From Bacteroidales bacterium (GTDB lineage Bacteria; Bacteroidota; Bacteroidia; Bacteroidales; F082), in NCBI GenBank assembly GCA_017616735.1, contig JAFZXP010000001.1, positions 1-58,793 of the forward strand: a stretch of DNA of 58,793 nt, given 5' to 3'. The notes under the pieces were generated by a model that saw only the letters and a program-made list of their open reading frames with translations, was not told where the DNA came from and searched no databases. A program made the translations under genes and the position numbers. Positions 47,957 through 57,393 of the stretch are shown in pieces; the first letter of the stretch is position 1; the number at the start of each line of letters is the position of its first letter.

Positions 47957-49443
47957 ATCAGTTTGCGCAGTCGGGCAACCGGAATACCCATTTGTTCACG
48001 ATATTTGGCGATAGTGCGGCGAGCCAAGGTGTAGCCTTTCTCTTTGAGGATGGCAGTCAGCTGGTCGTCGGTGAGTGGATTGGTCTTGTCCTCGTTCTCG
48101 ACACTCTCGCGTACAATTTTGCGGATTTCACGTGTGGAAACCTCTTCGCCCTCGTCGTTGAGCAAGCCTTCGCTGAAGAAATACTTCAACTGGAATGTGC
48201 CAAAGGCCGTTTGGACGTATTTGCTGTTGGCTACGCGCGATATGGTTGAGATGTCAAGCCCGACTTTTTCGGCTATATCCTTGAGTATCATAGGGTGTAG
48301 CTTGCCCTCGTCGCCAGTCAGGAAGAAGTCGCGCTGATAGTCCATGATGGCTTTCATTGTGACGTACAGCGTGTCTTTGCGTTGTTTTATGGCGTCGATG
48401 AACCAGTTGGCCGAGTCGATTTTGTTTTTTATGAAATCAACGGCTTCACGTTTCTCACGATTGTCTTTTGTCTCGGTGTAATACTTGAGCATGTTGAGAA
48501 AATCGCGACTGACGTGCAGGTCGGGAGTGTTGCGCCCGTTGATTTGAAGCTCCAGCTCGCCGTCGTTGTTGATAACCGTGAAGTCGGGTATGATATAGTT
48601 GTTGTTCTGGATGGATGTGCCTGTTGAACCGCCCGGTTTGGGGTTGAGCGACAGAATTATGTCGAGAGCCGCTTTGAATGAGGCGTCGGTCATACCGCAG
48701 CGTGACTGCAATTTCTCGTAATGCTTCTTTGTGAACTCGTCGAAGTATTTGTCGATAATGATGATGGCGTTCTCCAAGTCTTCGTTGGGCGTGTCGGTGC
48801 GCATGCGGCGCAGCTGGATGAGCAGGCATTCACGCAGGTCGGCGGCTCCGACTCCGGCCGGGTCGAAGTCTTGAATAATTTCAAGCACTTCGCGTATCTC
48901 GTCTTCGGAGGCATCGATATTCTGTGTGAAAAGCAAATCGTCGGCTATACCGGTGATAGGACGTGACAAGTATCCCGCATCGTCAAGATTACCTATGATA
49001 TAAGCGCCGATTTTGCGTTTCTTCTCGTCGAGGTGACGAAATCCGAGCTGTTCCAGAAGAGTGTCCTGGAAAGTGGTTTCGTTGGTGATAGGCGCATCGT
49101 AATGCTTGTCGTCGGGACTTGTGTTGTTGGCGGCGTATTTGTATGCCGCATCGTCCTCATCATCGTCCTTGAGGTAGTCGTCGAAGTCGTCTAACGGGTC
49201 GTAATGATCGTCGTCGCTCTGCTCGTCGTCGAAGGTGTCGACGGTATCGCTCTCAGGGACAGAGTATTCGTCGTCGTAGTCGTTGCTTTCGCCTTCTTCC
49301 AAGGCCGGGTTCTGCATGATTTCCTCTTTGATGCGGGTGCTGAGCTCCATTGTCGGGATTTGCAGCAGTTTCATGATGAGAATCTGCTGGGGCGACAGCT
49401 TCTGGAGCAGCTTTTGCGTCTGAGTTAACCTCTGCGAACCCAT
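47953..49443 (-). CDS. rpoN: RNA polymerase sigma-54 factor
   Basis: 496 residues. Region I starts QRLTQTQKLLQKLSPQQILIMKLLQ. A long Asp/Glu/Tyr-rich region II (about 55-115) is followed by the core-binding domain and a DNA-binding domain with the RpoN box ARRTIAKYREQM near residue 477. Sigma-54 needs an ATP-using activator; none is encoded here. It lies downstream of asnS with only a heptad array between, so its promoter is not evident. Confidence 0.96.
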   Translation of the reverse strand: MGSQRLTQTQKLLQKLSPQQILIMKLLQIPTMELSTRIKEEIMQNPALEEGESNDYDDEYSVPESDTVDTFDDEQSDDDHYDPLDDFDDYLKDDDEDDAAYKYAANNTSPDDKHYDAPITNETTFQDTLLEQLGFRHLDEKKRKIGAYIIGNLDDAGYLSRPITGIADDLLFTQNIDASEDEIREVLEIIQDFDPAGVGAADLRECLLIQLRRMRTDTPNEDLENAIIIIDKYFDEFTKKHYEKLQSRCGMTDASFKAALDIILSLNPKPGGSTGTSIQNNNYIIPDFTVINNDGELELQINGRNTPDLHVSRDFLNMLKYYTETKDNREKREAVDFIKNKIDSANWFIDAIKQRKDTLYVTMKAIMDYQRDFFLTGDEGKLHPMILKDIAEKVGLDISTISRVANSKYVQTAFGTFQLKYFFSEGLLNDEGEEVSTREIRKIVRESVENEDKTNPLTDDQLTAILKEKGYTLARRTIAKYREQMGIPVARLRKLI

Positions 49444-49480
49444 ATCAGTTAACAGTTGATAGTTGAAAGTTAACAGTTGT
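49444..49480. repeat. Heptad array, class A
   Basis: Five units of CAGTTAA, CAGTTGA and TAGTTGA type fill the whole gap between the asnS stop (49480) and rpoN start (49443). Only one orientation is present here. Confidence 0.85.
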
Positions 49481-50919
49481 TAATATAGACAGTTTTTCGG
49501 AGTTCTCGGGAACGGGATGACGTCGCGGATGTTGCTCATGCCGGTTACGAACAGCAGCAGACGCTCGAAACCGAGGCCATAGCCTGAGTGAGGCACCGAG
49601 CCAAAACGGCGTGAGTCGAGATACCAGTTCATTGATTCCTCTGGAATTCCGACTTCGTGCATACGTCTGAGCAGCTTGTCCATATCGGTTTCACGCTCTG
49701 AACCGCCGATGATTTCGCCAATGCCAGGGAAGAGCACGTCCATGGCGCGGACGGTCTTGCCGTCTTCGTTCTGTTTCATGTAGAAAGCCTTGATTTCCAT
49801 CGGGTAATCGGTGAGGATGACAGGCTTCTTGAAGTGTTTTTCAACGAGGTAACGCTCGTGCTCCGACTGCAGGTCGACGCCCCAGCCTGTGATAGGATAC
49901 TGGAATTTGCCTTTCTTGTTGTAGTTGCAGTTGCGGAGGATGTCGATAGCCTCGGTGTATGTCAAAACCTGGAATGGATGCTCGAGAACGAAATGAAGTT
50001 TTTCGATGAGTTCCATCGATTTCTCTTCTTCCTTCTTGTTCTTTTCTTCTTCCTGAAGGCGTTTGCTGAGGAAGAGAAGGTCGTCCATGCAGTTGTCCAA
50101 AGCATACTGAATCAAATACTTAAGCATTTCTTCGGCGAGCTCCATGTTGTCGTGGATGTCGTAGAATGCCATTTCAGGCTCGATCATCCAGAACTCGGCG
50201 AGGTGACGTGTTGTATTTGAGTTTTCGGCACGGAAAGTAGGTCCGAAAGTGTAAATCTTTGAAAGTGCTGTGGCTGCCAATTCGCCTTCAAGCTGACCTG
50301 AAACGGTGAGGTTGGTCGACTTGCCGAAGAAATCCTGACTGTAGTCGATTTTGCCTTCCTCGGTTCTCGGCAGGTTGTTGAGGTCGAGGGTTGTCACCTG
50401 GAACATCTCACCGGCGCCTTCAGCATCGGATGCTGTGATCAACGGAGTGTGGATGTTATAGAAACCCTTGCTGTTGAAGAAGTTGTGAATGGCAAACACC
50501 ATGGCGTGGCGAATGCGGAACACTGCGCCGAAGGTGTTGGTGCGGAAACGCAGATGTGCTATGTCGCGCAAGAACTCCAATGAGTGTTTCTTGGGCTGAA
50601 GCGGGTAGAAATCAGGGTTGGCTGGTCCGAGCAACTCGATGCTGCTCACTGACAGCTCAACATTTTGTCCGCTGCCGGCTGATTTCACCAACTTACCGAT
50701 GGCTGAAACCGAAGCGCCTGCGTGCATAAGTGCGAGGTTTTCCTCAGGAATCTTTTCCAAATCGACAACCAACTGAAGGTTGTTGATGGTCGAGCCGTCG
50801 TTAAGTGCTATGAAAGCCACGTTCTTGCTGCCGCGTTTGTTGCGCACCCAGCCTTTTACATTTATCTCATTATCAAGCTCTTGCATTGCGAGAGCAGCTT
50901 TAATTTCTGTACGTTTCAC
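49480..50919 (-). CDS. asnS: Asparaginyl-tRNA synthetase
   Basis: 479 residues. The start is GTG at 50919; no in-frame ATG precedes it before the promoter box. The N-terminal OB anticodon-binding domain (about 15-110) opens with [19 protein letters not shown]. The class II catalytic domain has motif 2 [21 protein letters not shown] in two blocks and motif 3 [15 protein letters not shown]. An insertion of about 30 charged residues ([15 protein letters not shown], near 295) is usual in AsnRS. It charges tRNA-Asn. The stop lies at a heptad array. Confidence 0.97.
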   Translation of the reverse strand: MKRTEIKAALAMQELDNEINVKGWVRNKRGSKNVAFIALNDGSTINNLQLVVDLEKIPEENLALMHAGASVSAIGKLVKSAGSGQNVELSVSSIELLGPANPDFYPLQPKKHSLEFLRDIAHLRFRTNTFGAVFRIRHAMVFAIHNFFNSKGFYNIHTPLITASDAEGAGEMFQVTTLDLNNLPRTEEGKIDYSQDFFGKSTNLTVSGQLEGELAATALSKIYTFGPTFRAENSNTTRHLAEFWMIEPEMAFYDIHDNMELAEEMLKYLIQYALDNCMDDLLFLSKRLQEEEKNKKEEEKSMELIEKLHFVLEHPFQVLTYTEAIDILRNCNYNKKGKFQYPITGWGVDLQSEHERYLVEKHFKKPVILTDYPMEIKAFYMKQNEDGKTVRAMDVLFPGIGEIIGGSERETDMDKLLRRMHEVGIPEESMNWYLDSRRFGSVPHSGYGLGFERLLLFVTGMSNIRDVIPFPRTPKNCLY

Positions 50920-50947
50920 GATTTTAATACTTTAAAATTTCGAACCA

Positions 50948-50955
50948 CAAAATTA
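50948..50955 (-). promoter_or_regulatory. -7 box of asnS
   Basis: The minus strand reads TAATTTTG, 28 bp before the GTG start. It overlaps the start of the divergent promoter for the DAHP synthase gene. Confidence 0.45.
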
Positions 50956-50963
50956 GCAAAAAA

Positions 50964-50996
50964 TTGCTGAATTGACGCATTTTATTTTTATATTTG
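50964..50996 (+). promoter_or_regulatory. Promoter of the DAHP synthase/chorismate mutase gene
   Basis: TTG at 50964-50966 and TATATTTG at 50989-50996, 22 bases apart. The leader is very short, as ATG is at 51011. Confidence 0.55.
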
Positions 50997-51010
50997 CAAA
51001 AAAATATGAG

Positions 51011-52069
51011 ATGAGCGAAAGCTTTGACATAAGAAAATGGTTTAAGAATCCAGATGAGTTGCTGGTGATCAGCGGTCCGTGCAGCGTTGAAAGCCGTGAG
51101 CAGCTGCTGAAGACGGCCGAAGGCTTGAGCAAGATTGACCAAGTCAAGGTGCTCAGGGGCGGAATCTGGAAACCGCGCACACGTCCCGAAGCTTTTGAAG
51201 GGATAGGAGAGAAGGGCTTGCTTTGGATGGGTGAGGCGAAAGAACGCTACGGCTTTTTGACGATGACCGAGGTGGCTGTACCGGAGCATGTGGAATTGGC
51301 TTTGAAGTATGGCATCGATATCCTCTGGATTGGCGCAAGAACTGTGGTGAATCCTTTTTCGGTGCAAGAACTCGCCGACTGCCTTAAAGGCTGCGACATT
51401 CCCGTTTTTGTGAAAAACCCTATCGCTCCCGATTTGAAATTGTGGTTGGGCGCAATCGAACGTCTAAGCGGTGCCGGATTGGCCTGCTTGGGAGGCATTC
51501 ACCGCGGTTTCTCAGCGATTGAGGAGAGTCGTTACCGTAATGCTCCAGTTTGGGATATTCCAATTGAGTTGAAACGCCTTTGCCCTGATATTCAGATTAT
51601 TACCGATGTCAGCCATATTTGCGGATGCCGTGAATTGTTGCAGGAAGTGGCACAAGAAGCTTTGAATTTCGGCACCATTGGCTTTATGATTGAATCGCAT
51701 TGCAATCCTGAAAAAGCTCTGACCGATGCCAATCAGCAGATAACCCCCGAGAGCCTGAAAAACGCGCTTGACAAGTTGGTTGTCCGTAAGAAAATGGTTG
51801 ACAAAGACGAGGTTATACTTAAGAATTTCCGCAGTGAAATTGATGTAATCGACGATGAAATATTGAATCTTGTCGCAAAGAGAATGAATGTTTCCGAACA
51901 AATCGGCAAGTTTAAAAAAGAACATAAAGTGACAGTTCTTCAGATGGACCGTTGGACTAAAGTTCTTGAAAAAAATATCAATAAAGGCTTGAATCTAGGT
52001 TTGGATGAAGAAACTGTCAAGCAGATTTTTGAAATCATTCATAAAGGGTCAATCAAAAGACAGCTTTGA
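51011..52069 (+). CDS. Bifunctional DAHP synthase / chorismate mutase
   Basis: 352 residues from ATG 51011; the in-frame ATG at 50972 lies inside the promoter. The N-terminal DAHP synthase of the KDO8P-like type (1-260) has ISGPCSVESREQ, RGGIWKPRTRPEAFEG, KNPIAPDLKLW and SHCNPEKA. The C-terminal AroQ chorismate mutase helices (about 275-352) run EIDVIDDEILNLVAKRM and SEQIGKFKKEH. It makes the first intermediate of aromatic synthesis and prephenate. This fusion is typical of Bacteroidota. The stop overlaps the TTG start of the next gene, an unrelated outer-membrane receptor. Confidence 0.95.
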   Translation: MSESFDIRKWFKNPDELLVISGPCSVESREQLLKTAEGLSKIDQVKVLRGGIWKPRTRPEAFEGIGEKGLLWMGEAKERYGFLTMTEVAVPEHVELALKYGIDILWIGARTVVNPFSVQELADCLKGCDIPVFVKNPIAPDLKLWLGAIERLSGAGLACLGGIHRGFSAIEESRYRNAPVWDIPIELKRLCPDIQIITDVSHICGCRELLQEVAQEALNFGTIGFMIESHCNPEKALTDANQQITPESLKNALDKLVVRKKMVDKDEVILKNFRSEIDVIDDEILNLVAKRMNVSEQIGKFKKEHKVTVLQMDRWTKVLEKNINKGLNLGLDEETVKQIFEIIHKGSIKRQL

Positions 52070-54135
52070 AAAAATTGCTCGAAATATTGACAGCTGTTTT
52101 GTTGCTAGCGGTAAATTACAGACTTGCGGCACAAGAGTTTTATGTTACCGAAGGCGAAACCGTAGTTTACAAAGTGTATCTTGATGAAAGCATTCAAGGT
52201 GGAACTTTGTCGGATGCTTTGCAGAACCTGCCGGGAGTGCGAGTGGAAGTTGACGGTAACATCATCATGCGCGGTGTGGCGAAGGTGGCGATTTTCATCA
52301 ACGACCAGCCTACGCATTTCAGTGATGACGCACGGAAAAACTACATCCAGCAGACTCCGGTTGCCGATATCAAGGAGATTAGGGCGATTGTGAACCCTTC
52401 GGCGCAATACACCACTGAAAGCGATACGGGTGTAATCAATATCATCACCAAAAACGAGCAAGATTTGGGACAAACGCTGAATGTGGGATTCCAAATCACA
52501 ACATTGGAAGATTATTCCCCATGGTTATCATATAGTTACGATAAAGACAAACTGTCGCTGTCGACAAATGTTAAAGCTACATTTAACAACGGCTCAATTC
52601 ATTCTGATTCATATAGTTATAGCTTCTTAGACGCTAGTCATGGCGACACGCTGAATGTTTTTAACAATCATAAAATAAAGGAAGAAGAGTCCATTGAGCT
52701 GGATCTTGATTTCCAGTTGAATTATAAAATTGACCAGCGCAACAGTTTCTCTTTTTATTTGACTGGCGAGTTGACAAAATATAGTTGGACTAGTTACGAC
52801 AGTACTTATCGGAAAGAAGAGACAGCATATCAATATATTACAAATTCAAAATACGATAATCTGTGTTTTGACGGGCGTGCCGGTGTTGCATATAAGCATC
52901 TTTTTAATGATGATGCTCATTCTTTGACATTGAATTTCAATACGATATGGATGCCAGGCGAGTCGACGAACATTTTGAAACGGCATTATAATATTGGTGA
53001 TGTGATAGACCGAAACACTCGCGAACAGAATATTTATTCTGATTTTCATTGGGATGCGAAGGTGGAATACAGTTTGCCTTATTCGAAAAGAGGTGAGCTT
53101 TATGTAGCTTTGATGAAGACGCACAGACCCGACGGCAATCGGCTGCTTTATGATTCGCTGGTGGGAAATGATTATGTGCGCGACACTTTGAGGACTGAGA
53201 TTCGCAATTATTATACCGACAAAAACGAGATTCTCATCAATTTACAGCATCAGTTCGGGCGTTTTACAGTAAAACCTGGCGTTGACTTCGATTACACTGT
53301 GATGTCGGGAAAGTTTCCTGAAGAGCATTGGTATGATTTTTCGAAAGATTTCTTCACCGTCCATCCGTCGTTTTACGTAACTTACAGCACTGAAAATCAG
53401 CATAATTTCAGTATCGGATACACTCACAAGACGAGTTATCCTTACGTCAGGAAGTTTTCGCCGAGGATTTTGTATCAGGAGGACTCTTTTGATGTTGGAA
53501 ATCCTGACTTGAAGCCAGCTTCGACGCATGTTTTCAAAGCCGAATGGACAAAATATTGGGAAAAATTCGGATCGGTGGGCGTTAATGCATATTACAAAGG
53601 TTCAATCGATTACATCAACGATGTGCAGTTTTCGGCATATAACCCGATTTACGGGCGTTATGTAACCTATACGATGCCGGTTAATCTGGGTGGCTATTAT
53701 GACGCCGGCGGCGAGTTGAACGTAACTTACAGGCCGACAGCAATGCTTAACGTGAGAGTTTATGCCAACTTGTACAATTCCCATCTGGAATACCCTCTTT
53801 CACAGGAAGAAATCGTAAAAAGCGATATGTTTTGCTATAATCTGACAATGAATATCTGGACAAAGCTGTGGAAAAAGGTCGAGCTATATGCTTCTGCCTA
53901 TTATAATTCCAAAACACAGGCGTTGTTTTCATATTCACAAACGCCCTACGGCGTAGATTGCGGCATGCGCATGGATTTCTTTAAAAAACGCATGTCACTG
54001 TTGATAGACATCAACGATTTGTTCGACTGGAACAGAACCGACAATTCAATCAATCAGCCGGCATACGAATATTATTCGACAGAAAAGCAGGAGAGTCGGT
54101 TTGTCAGCGCGGAGATAATCTTCAGAATTATTTAA
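52066..54135 (+). CDS. TonB-dependent-receptor-like outer-membrane beta-barrel protein
   Basis: 689 residues from TTG 52066, overlapping the TGA of the preceding gene (TTGA). A signal peptide follows at once (KKLLEILTAVLLLAVNYRLAA). A plug-like domain (about 25-125) reads GGTLSDALQNLPGVRVEVDG, MRGVAKVAIFINDQP and SDTGVINIITK. The barrel of the OMP_b-brl_3 type follows, with many aromatic strands, ending AEIIFRII. It lacks the CarboxypepD-like N-terminal extension found in many such proteins and is shorter than SusC. Substrate unknown. A subtilase gene starts 12 bp downstream, so both may be expressed together. Confidence 0.85.
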   Translation: MKKLLEILTAVLLLAVNYRLAAQEFYVTEGETVVYKVYLDESIQGGTLSDALQNLPGVRVEVDGNIIMRGVAKVAIFINDQPTHFSDDARKNYIQQTPVADIKEIRAIVNPSAQYTTESDTGVINIITKNEQDLGQTLNVGFQITTLEDYSPWLSYSYDKDKLSLSTNVKATFNNGSIHSDSYSYSFLDASHGDTLNVFNNHKIKEEESIELDLDFQLNYKIDQRNSFSFYLTGELTKYSWTSYDSTYRKEETAYQYITNSKYDNLCFDGRAGVAYKHLFNDDAHSLTLNFNTIWMPGESTNILKRHYNIGDVIDRNTREQNIYSDFHWDAKVEYSLPYSKRGELYVALMKTHRPDGNRLLYDSLVGNDYVRDTLRTEIRNYYTDKNEILINLQHQFGRFTVKPGVDFDYTVMSGKFPEEHWYDFSKDFFTVHPSFYVTYSTENQHNFSIGYTHKTSYPYVRKFSPRILYQEDSFDVGNPDLKPASTHVFKAEWTKYWEKFGSVGVNAYYKGSIDYINDVQFSAYNPIYGRYVTYTMPVNLGGYYDAGGELNVTYRPTAMLNVRVYANLYNSHLEYPLSQEEIVKSDMFCYNLTMNIWTKLWKKVELYASAYYNSKTQALFSYSQTPYGVDCGMRMDFFKKRMSLLIDINDLFDWNRTDNSINQPAYEYYSTEKQESRFVSAEIIFRII

Positions 54136-54147
54136 AGTTTTTGATAT

Positions 54148-56733
54148 ATGAAAAAGTTTTTGACATTTTTGGTGCTTATGTTAAGTTGGAGCACAGTTTT
54201 TGCGCAATCGCAAAGGGTGATTGTCGTGATGTCTGAAAAGTATGACAATTCTCAGTTGTCGGCTAAGACACGGCAAATGACCAAGGCTGAAAGGCGTGAT
54301 TTAGTCATCAGTGAGAGAATGGCTTTTTGCAACGCATCGCAAAAGAATGTGATGGAATTTTTAAACGGTTTTAAAGGCGAGGTGAGTGGAATCGAGCAGT
54401 ATTGGGCATTCAACGGCTTCCGTTGTGACGCCTCTGAAAATGTGATTGCCCAGCTTGAAAAGCGCGCTGATGTGGCCTACGTATATCGTGACCAGGTGCG
54501 CAAGATGGTTCCTGACATGATGGGAGCCAAGGCTGCCGAAACAAGAGACTTGGCATGGCATGTTGAGAAAGTCAATGCGCCGGCGGTTTGGAATTACAAC
54601 GGCTCGACAGGCTACAATGGCGACGGTGTGATTGTGGCCGTTGTCGACTCGGGTGTGGATTACAACCATGTGGATATAGCCGGCAGCATGTGGGACGGCG
54701 ATGAGTATTTCCCTCATCACGGTTACGATATGTGCCATGACGACGACGACCCGATGGATGACTATTGCCATGGAACGCATGTGGCTGGAATCATTGCAGG
54801 TCAAGGTAACGCCGGTACGCAGACTGGTATTGCACCAGGTGCTAAGATTATGGCTGTCAAGGTTTTGGACGAAACAGGATACGGTTCTGACTCCGATCTT
54901 ATATCAGGTGTCCATTTTGCCATGAATCATGGTGCCGATATCATCAATTTGTCGCTAGGTGATCCGGAGATGGGCCCGTCGGCGGTTTATCGCGACCTGT
55001 TCGTTTCTGTGCTTGATGCCGGCATGGTGGCGTCTGTCGCGGCTGGAAACGTGGGTGATACTCAATATACTTATCCTGTGCCGTTCAACGTTGAATGCCC
55101 GGGCAACTGTCCTCCGCCATGGCTGCATCCCGATCAGGTGAACCTGATTTCAGGCGGCACATCGGGCGTGATTTGCGTGGGAGCGACTGATGCTAACGAC
55201 ACACACTGTGGCTTCTCGTCGGTCGGCCCAGTGACATGGTCTGAAGGTGTAAACATTGGTGATTACAACGATTATCCTTATCAAAACGGAGAGGCTTCAC
55301 AACCGGGCTTGATTCGCCCTGATATTTCCGCTCCAGGTGCAAGCGTCACCTCATTGGCATATCAAACTGGCACTGGCTATGTGGCTTACGACGGCACTTC
55401 GATGGCTACACCTTGTGTTTCGGGCGTTCTGGCCTTGCTGCTGGATGCTAATCCGGAGCTGTTGCCGGCCGAGCTTGATTCGATAATCGAGCTGACAGCC
55501 GCAAGCGCAGGCAATACCAAAAAGAACAACCAGACTGGTGCCGGACGTGTCGATGCACTGGCCGCCATCAATGCCTTGTATCATCATGGTCCGACCAATC
55601 TCGAAGCCAATTTCGACGGCGAGTATGTGACGCTGAATTGGACAGGAGCTGAAAACGCCTTGTCGTACAATGTTTATCGCGACGGCTTGGTCGTCGCAAG
55701 CAACCTGACTTCGACAATTTATACCGATCATCTGACATATGCCGGCAAATACACCTATTATGTAAAAGCTCAGCTGAACAACGACTTGTTGACTTTGCCA
55801 TCCAACTACGTTGTGATTGAAAAGGCCATAGATGTTCAGGCAACTGTCGTCAACAATGCCAACGTGGCTTTGTCATGGAATATGCCGAACTGCATTTACG
55901 ACGGTTTTGAGTCGGGAGGTTTATATCAGAATATGTGGATTAACGATGCGTCAAGCCCGTGGGAAGTGACAATGCAGAATCCGCACAGCGGCTCATATTG
56001 TGTCAGATCGACCAACAAGGCTATGTTCTCGACAAGCAGCATAACTTTGGCCGTGAATATCGCAGCCACCACAGTGATAAGTTATTATGCTATGATAGAC
56101 TGCTTCCCGTTGAACGGCGGAGGTTTCCTAGTCGACAACATGCAGCTGGGCGAGACCATAAAGGGCTCGGTGCCATGGACTAAATACTCGGTCGTGTTAA
56201 ACCCAGGCAACCACCTGTTGGAGTGGAAGTATGCCAATCAGCTGGCTGAAGGCGAGTATGAAAACGCGTTCTATATTGATGACATAACCGTTGGAAATCC
56301 ATTCATAATTTACCGTATGGATTGCGACAGCGGTCAGCAGACCTTGGTGGCCGAAGACGTGGCTAATGCCCAGTATGTCGATCCGGAGTGGGTGAATCTT
56401 CCTGACGGACTGTATAAATACGGTGTCAGCGCCGACAATGGCCTGACTGTGGCATGGTCGGAACCGCTTGACAAAAACTACGACGCAGTAGGTGGCGCTG
56501 AAGGCATTAAGGTTTCGATTTATCCTAATCCGACAAGTGGCGATATAACAATTGAATATGGCGGAATGCAAAGAGTGACAGTTGTTACGGCTTTAGGCCA
56601 GACGGTGCTGGATGTTGCTGCGGATGCTGATAAAGTCAACCTGCGGTTGGATGATTGCCAAAATGGTCTTTATATTGTGAATATCCTAACTGGAGACAAT
56701 CATATTACAAGGAAAATCACAATTTCGAGATAA
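54148..56733 (+). CDS. Subtilisin-like (S8) serine protease, T9SS cargo
   Basis: 861 residues. A signal peptide (1-19, ending VFAQ) is followed by an inhibitor-like propeptide (about 25-120), then the S8 domain: catalytic Asp167 (VVDSGVDY), His211 (HGTHVAG) and Ser418 (DGTSMATP). A fibronectin III-like domain lies around 480-560 and a beta-sandwich (jelly-roll like) at about 565-700. The last ~75 residues form the type A T9SS sorting domain (ISIYPNP-like VSIYPNPTSGD, then ALGQTV, NGLYIVNI). It is secreted to the surface or medium and digests proteins. It follows a TonB-receptor-like barrel gene by 12 bp. Confidence 0.95.
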   Translation: MKKFLTFLVLMLSWSTVFAQSQRVIVVMSEKYDNSQLSAKTRQMTKAERRDLVISERMAFCNASQKNVMEFLNGFKGEVSGIEQYWAFNGFRCDASENVIAQLEKRADVAYVYRDQVRKMVPDMMGAKAAETRDLAWHVEKVNAPAVWNYNGSTGYNGDGVIVAVVDSGVDYNHVDIAGSMWDGDEYFPHHGYDMCHDDDDPMDDYCHGTHVAGIIAGQGNAGTQTGIAPGAKIMAVKVLDETGYGSDSDLISGVHFAMNHGADIINLSLGDPEMGPSAVYRDLFVSVLDAGMVASVAAGNVGDTQYTYPVPFNVECPGNCPPPWLHPDQVNLISGGTSGVICVGATDANDTHCGFSSVGPVTWSEGVNIGDYNDYPYQNGEASQPGLIRPDISAPGASVTSLAYQTGTGYVAYDGTSMATPCVSGVLALLLDANPELLPAELDSIIELTAASAGNTKKNNQTGAGRVDALAAINALYHHGPTNLEANFDGEYVTLNWTGAENALSYNVYRDGLVVASNLTSTIYTDHLTYAGKYTYYVKAQLNNDLLTLPSNYVVIEKAIDVQATVVNNANVALSWNMPNCIYDGFESGGLYQNMWINDASSPWEVTMQNPHSGSYCVRSTNKAMFSTSSITLAVNIAATTVISYYAMIDCFPLNGGGFLVDNMQLGETIKGSVPWTKYSVVLNPGNHLLEWKYANQLAEGEYENAFYIDDITVGNPFIIYRMDCDSGQQTLVAEDVANAQYVDPEWVNLPDGLYKYGVSADNGLTVAWSEPLDKNYDAVGGAEGIKVSIYPNPTSGDITIEYGGMQRVTVVTALGQTVLDVAADADKVNLRLDDCQNGLYIVNILTGDNHITRKITISR

Positions 56734-57393
56734 TCATTTGAGGCGGTAGAACAAGACAATCTCAAGCAAATCGTTGAAAGCTCCGTGTTGTCCGAAACGC
56801 ACGGAGTTTTCATTGCTTAGGTTGCCTTTGTAAACCGAGGTGATGGAATTGACCGAACGCGCGGCGATTTCAAATTTCTCTTTTATGGTGACTTTGATGC
56901 CGATGAGGCTGCTCACGGAGATGCGGTTCCAGTAGTTGGGCACGCCGTCGGATGCTCCGTTGATGCTTTCTTTATGGCGAACGAGGGCGTCAAGGCTTGC
57001 GCCGAGTTCGAACGACAGCCAATTGCACGGCTTCCCGTTGATGGTTATAATGCTCATGTTGGCAGATACCAACACCGGCAGCTCGACATAATCGAGTTTT
57101 AATGAATACGGGTCGCCAGGGACCGGGTTGTCGGCATCGGAATGCGAGCCTTTCTGCACATATTTCAGCTCCATTTGAGCCGAAAATGTTTTGTTGAGCG
57201 GCAGCCCGACAAATACTCCCGCAGTCAATCCCAGCTTGTCCCAGCCGCCGCGGTTGTCGCCTTCCACCTGCGAAGTGAGGCCGCCTAAAGCAAGGCCGCC
57301 GTAAAATGCCTGCGATTTGGCAGATATGCACACAAAAAGAAGTGCCAATAGTGATAAGGCGTACCTTGTCTGTATGGAATGTAGAGATTTCAC
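56734..57393 (-). CDS. Outer-membrane beta-barrel protein (PorT-family like)
   Basis: 219 residues from GTG 57393, whose G overlaps the TAG of the polyprenyl synthetase gene; no Met lies before the signal peptide (SLLALLFVCISAKSQ, ending near residue 28). The mature part opens FYGGLALGGLTSQVEGD and contains QMELKYVQKGS, KLDYVELPVLVSA and FELGASLDALV, the pattern of the OMP_b-brl_2/PorT family, ending LEIVLFYRLK. Function unknown. Its stop directly abuts the stop of the convergent protease gene. Confidence 0.82.
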   Translation of the reverse strand: MKSLHSIQTRYALSLLALLFVCISAKSQAFYGGLALGGLTSQVEGDNRGGWDKLGLTAGVFVGLPLNKTFSAQMELKYVQKGSHSDADNPVPGDPYSLKLDYVELPVLVSANMSIITINGKPCNWLSFELGASLDALVRHKESINGASDGVPNYWNRISVSSLIGIKVTIKEKFEIAARSVNSITSVYKGNLSNENSVRFGQHGAFNDLLEIVLFYRLK

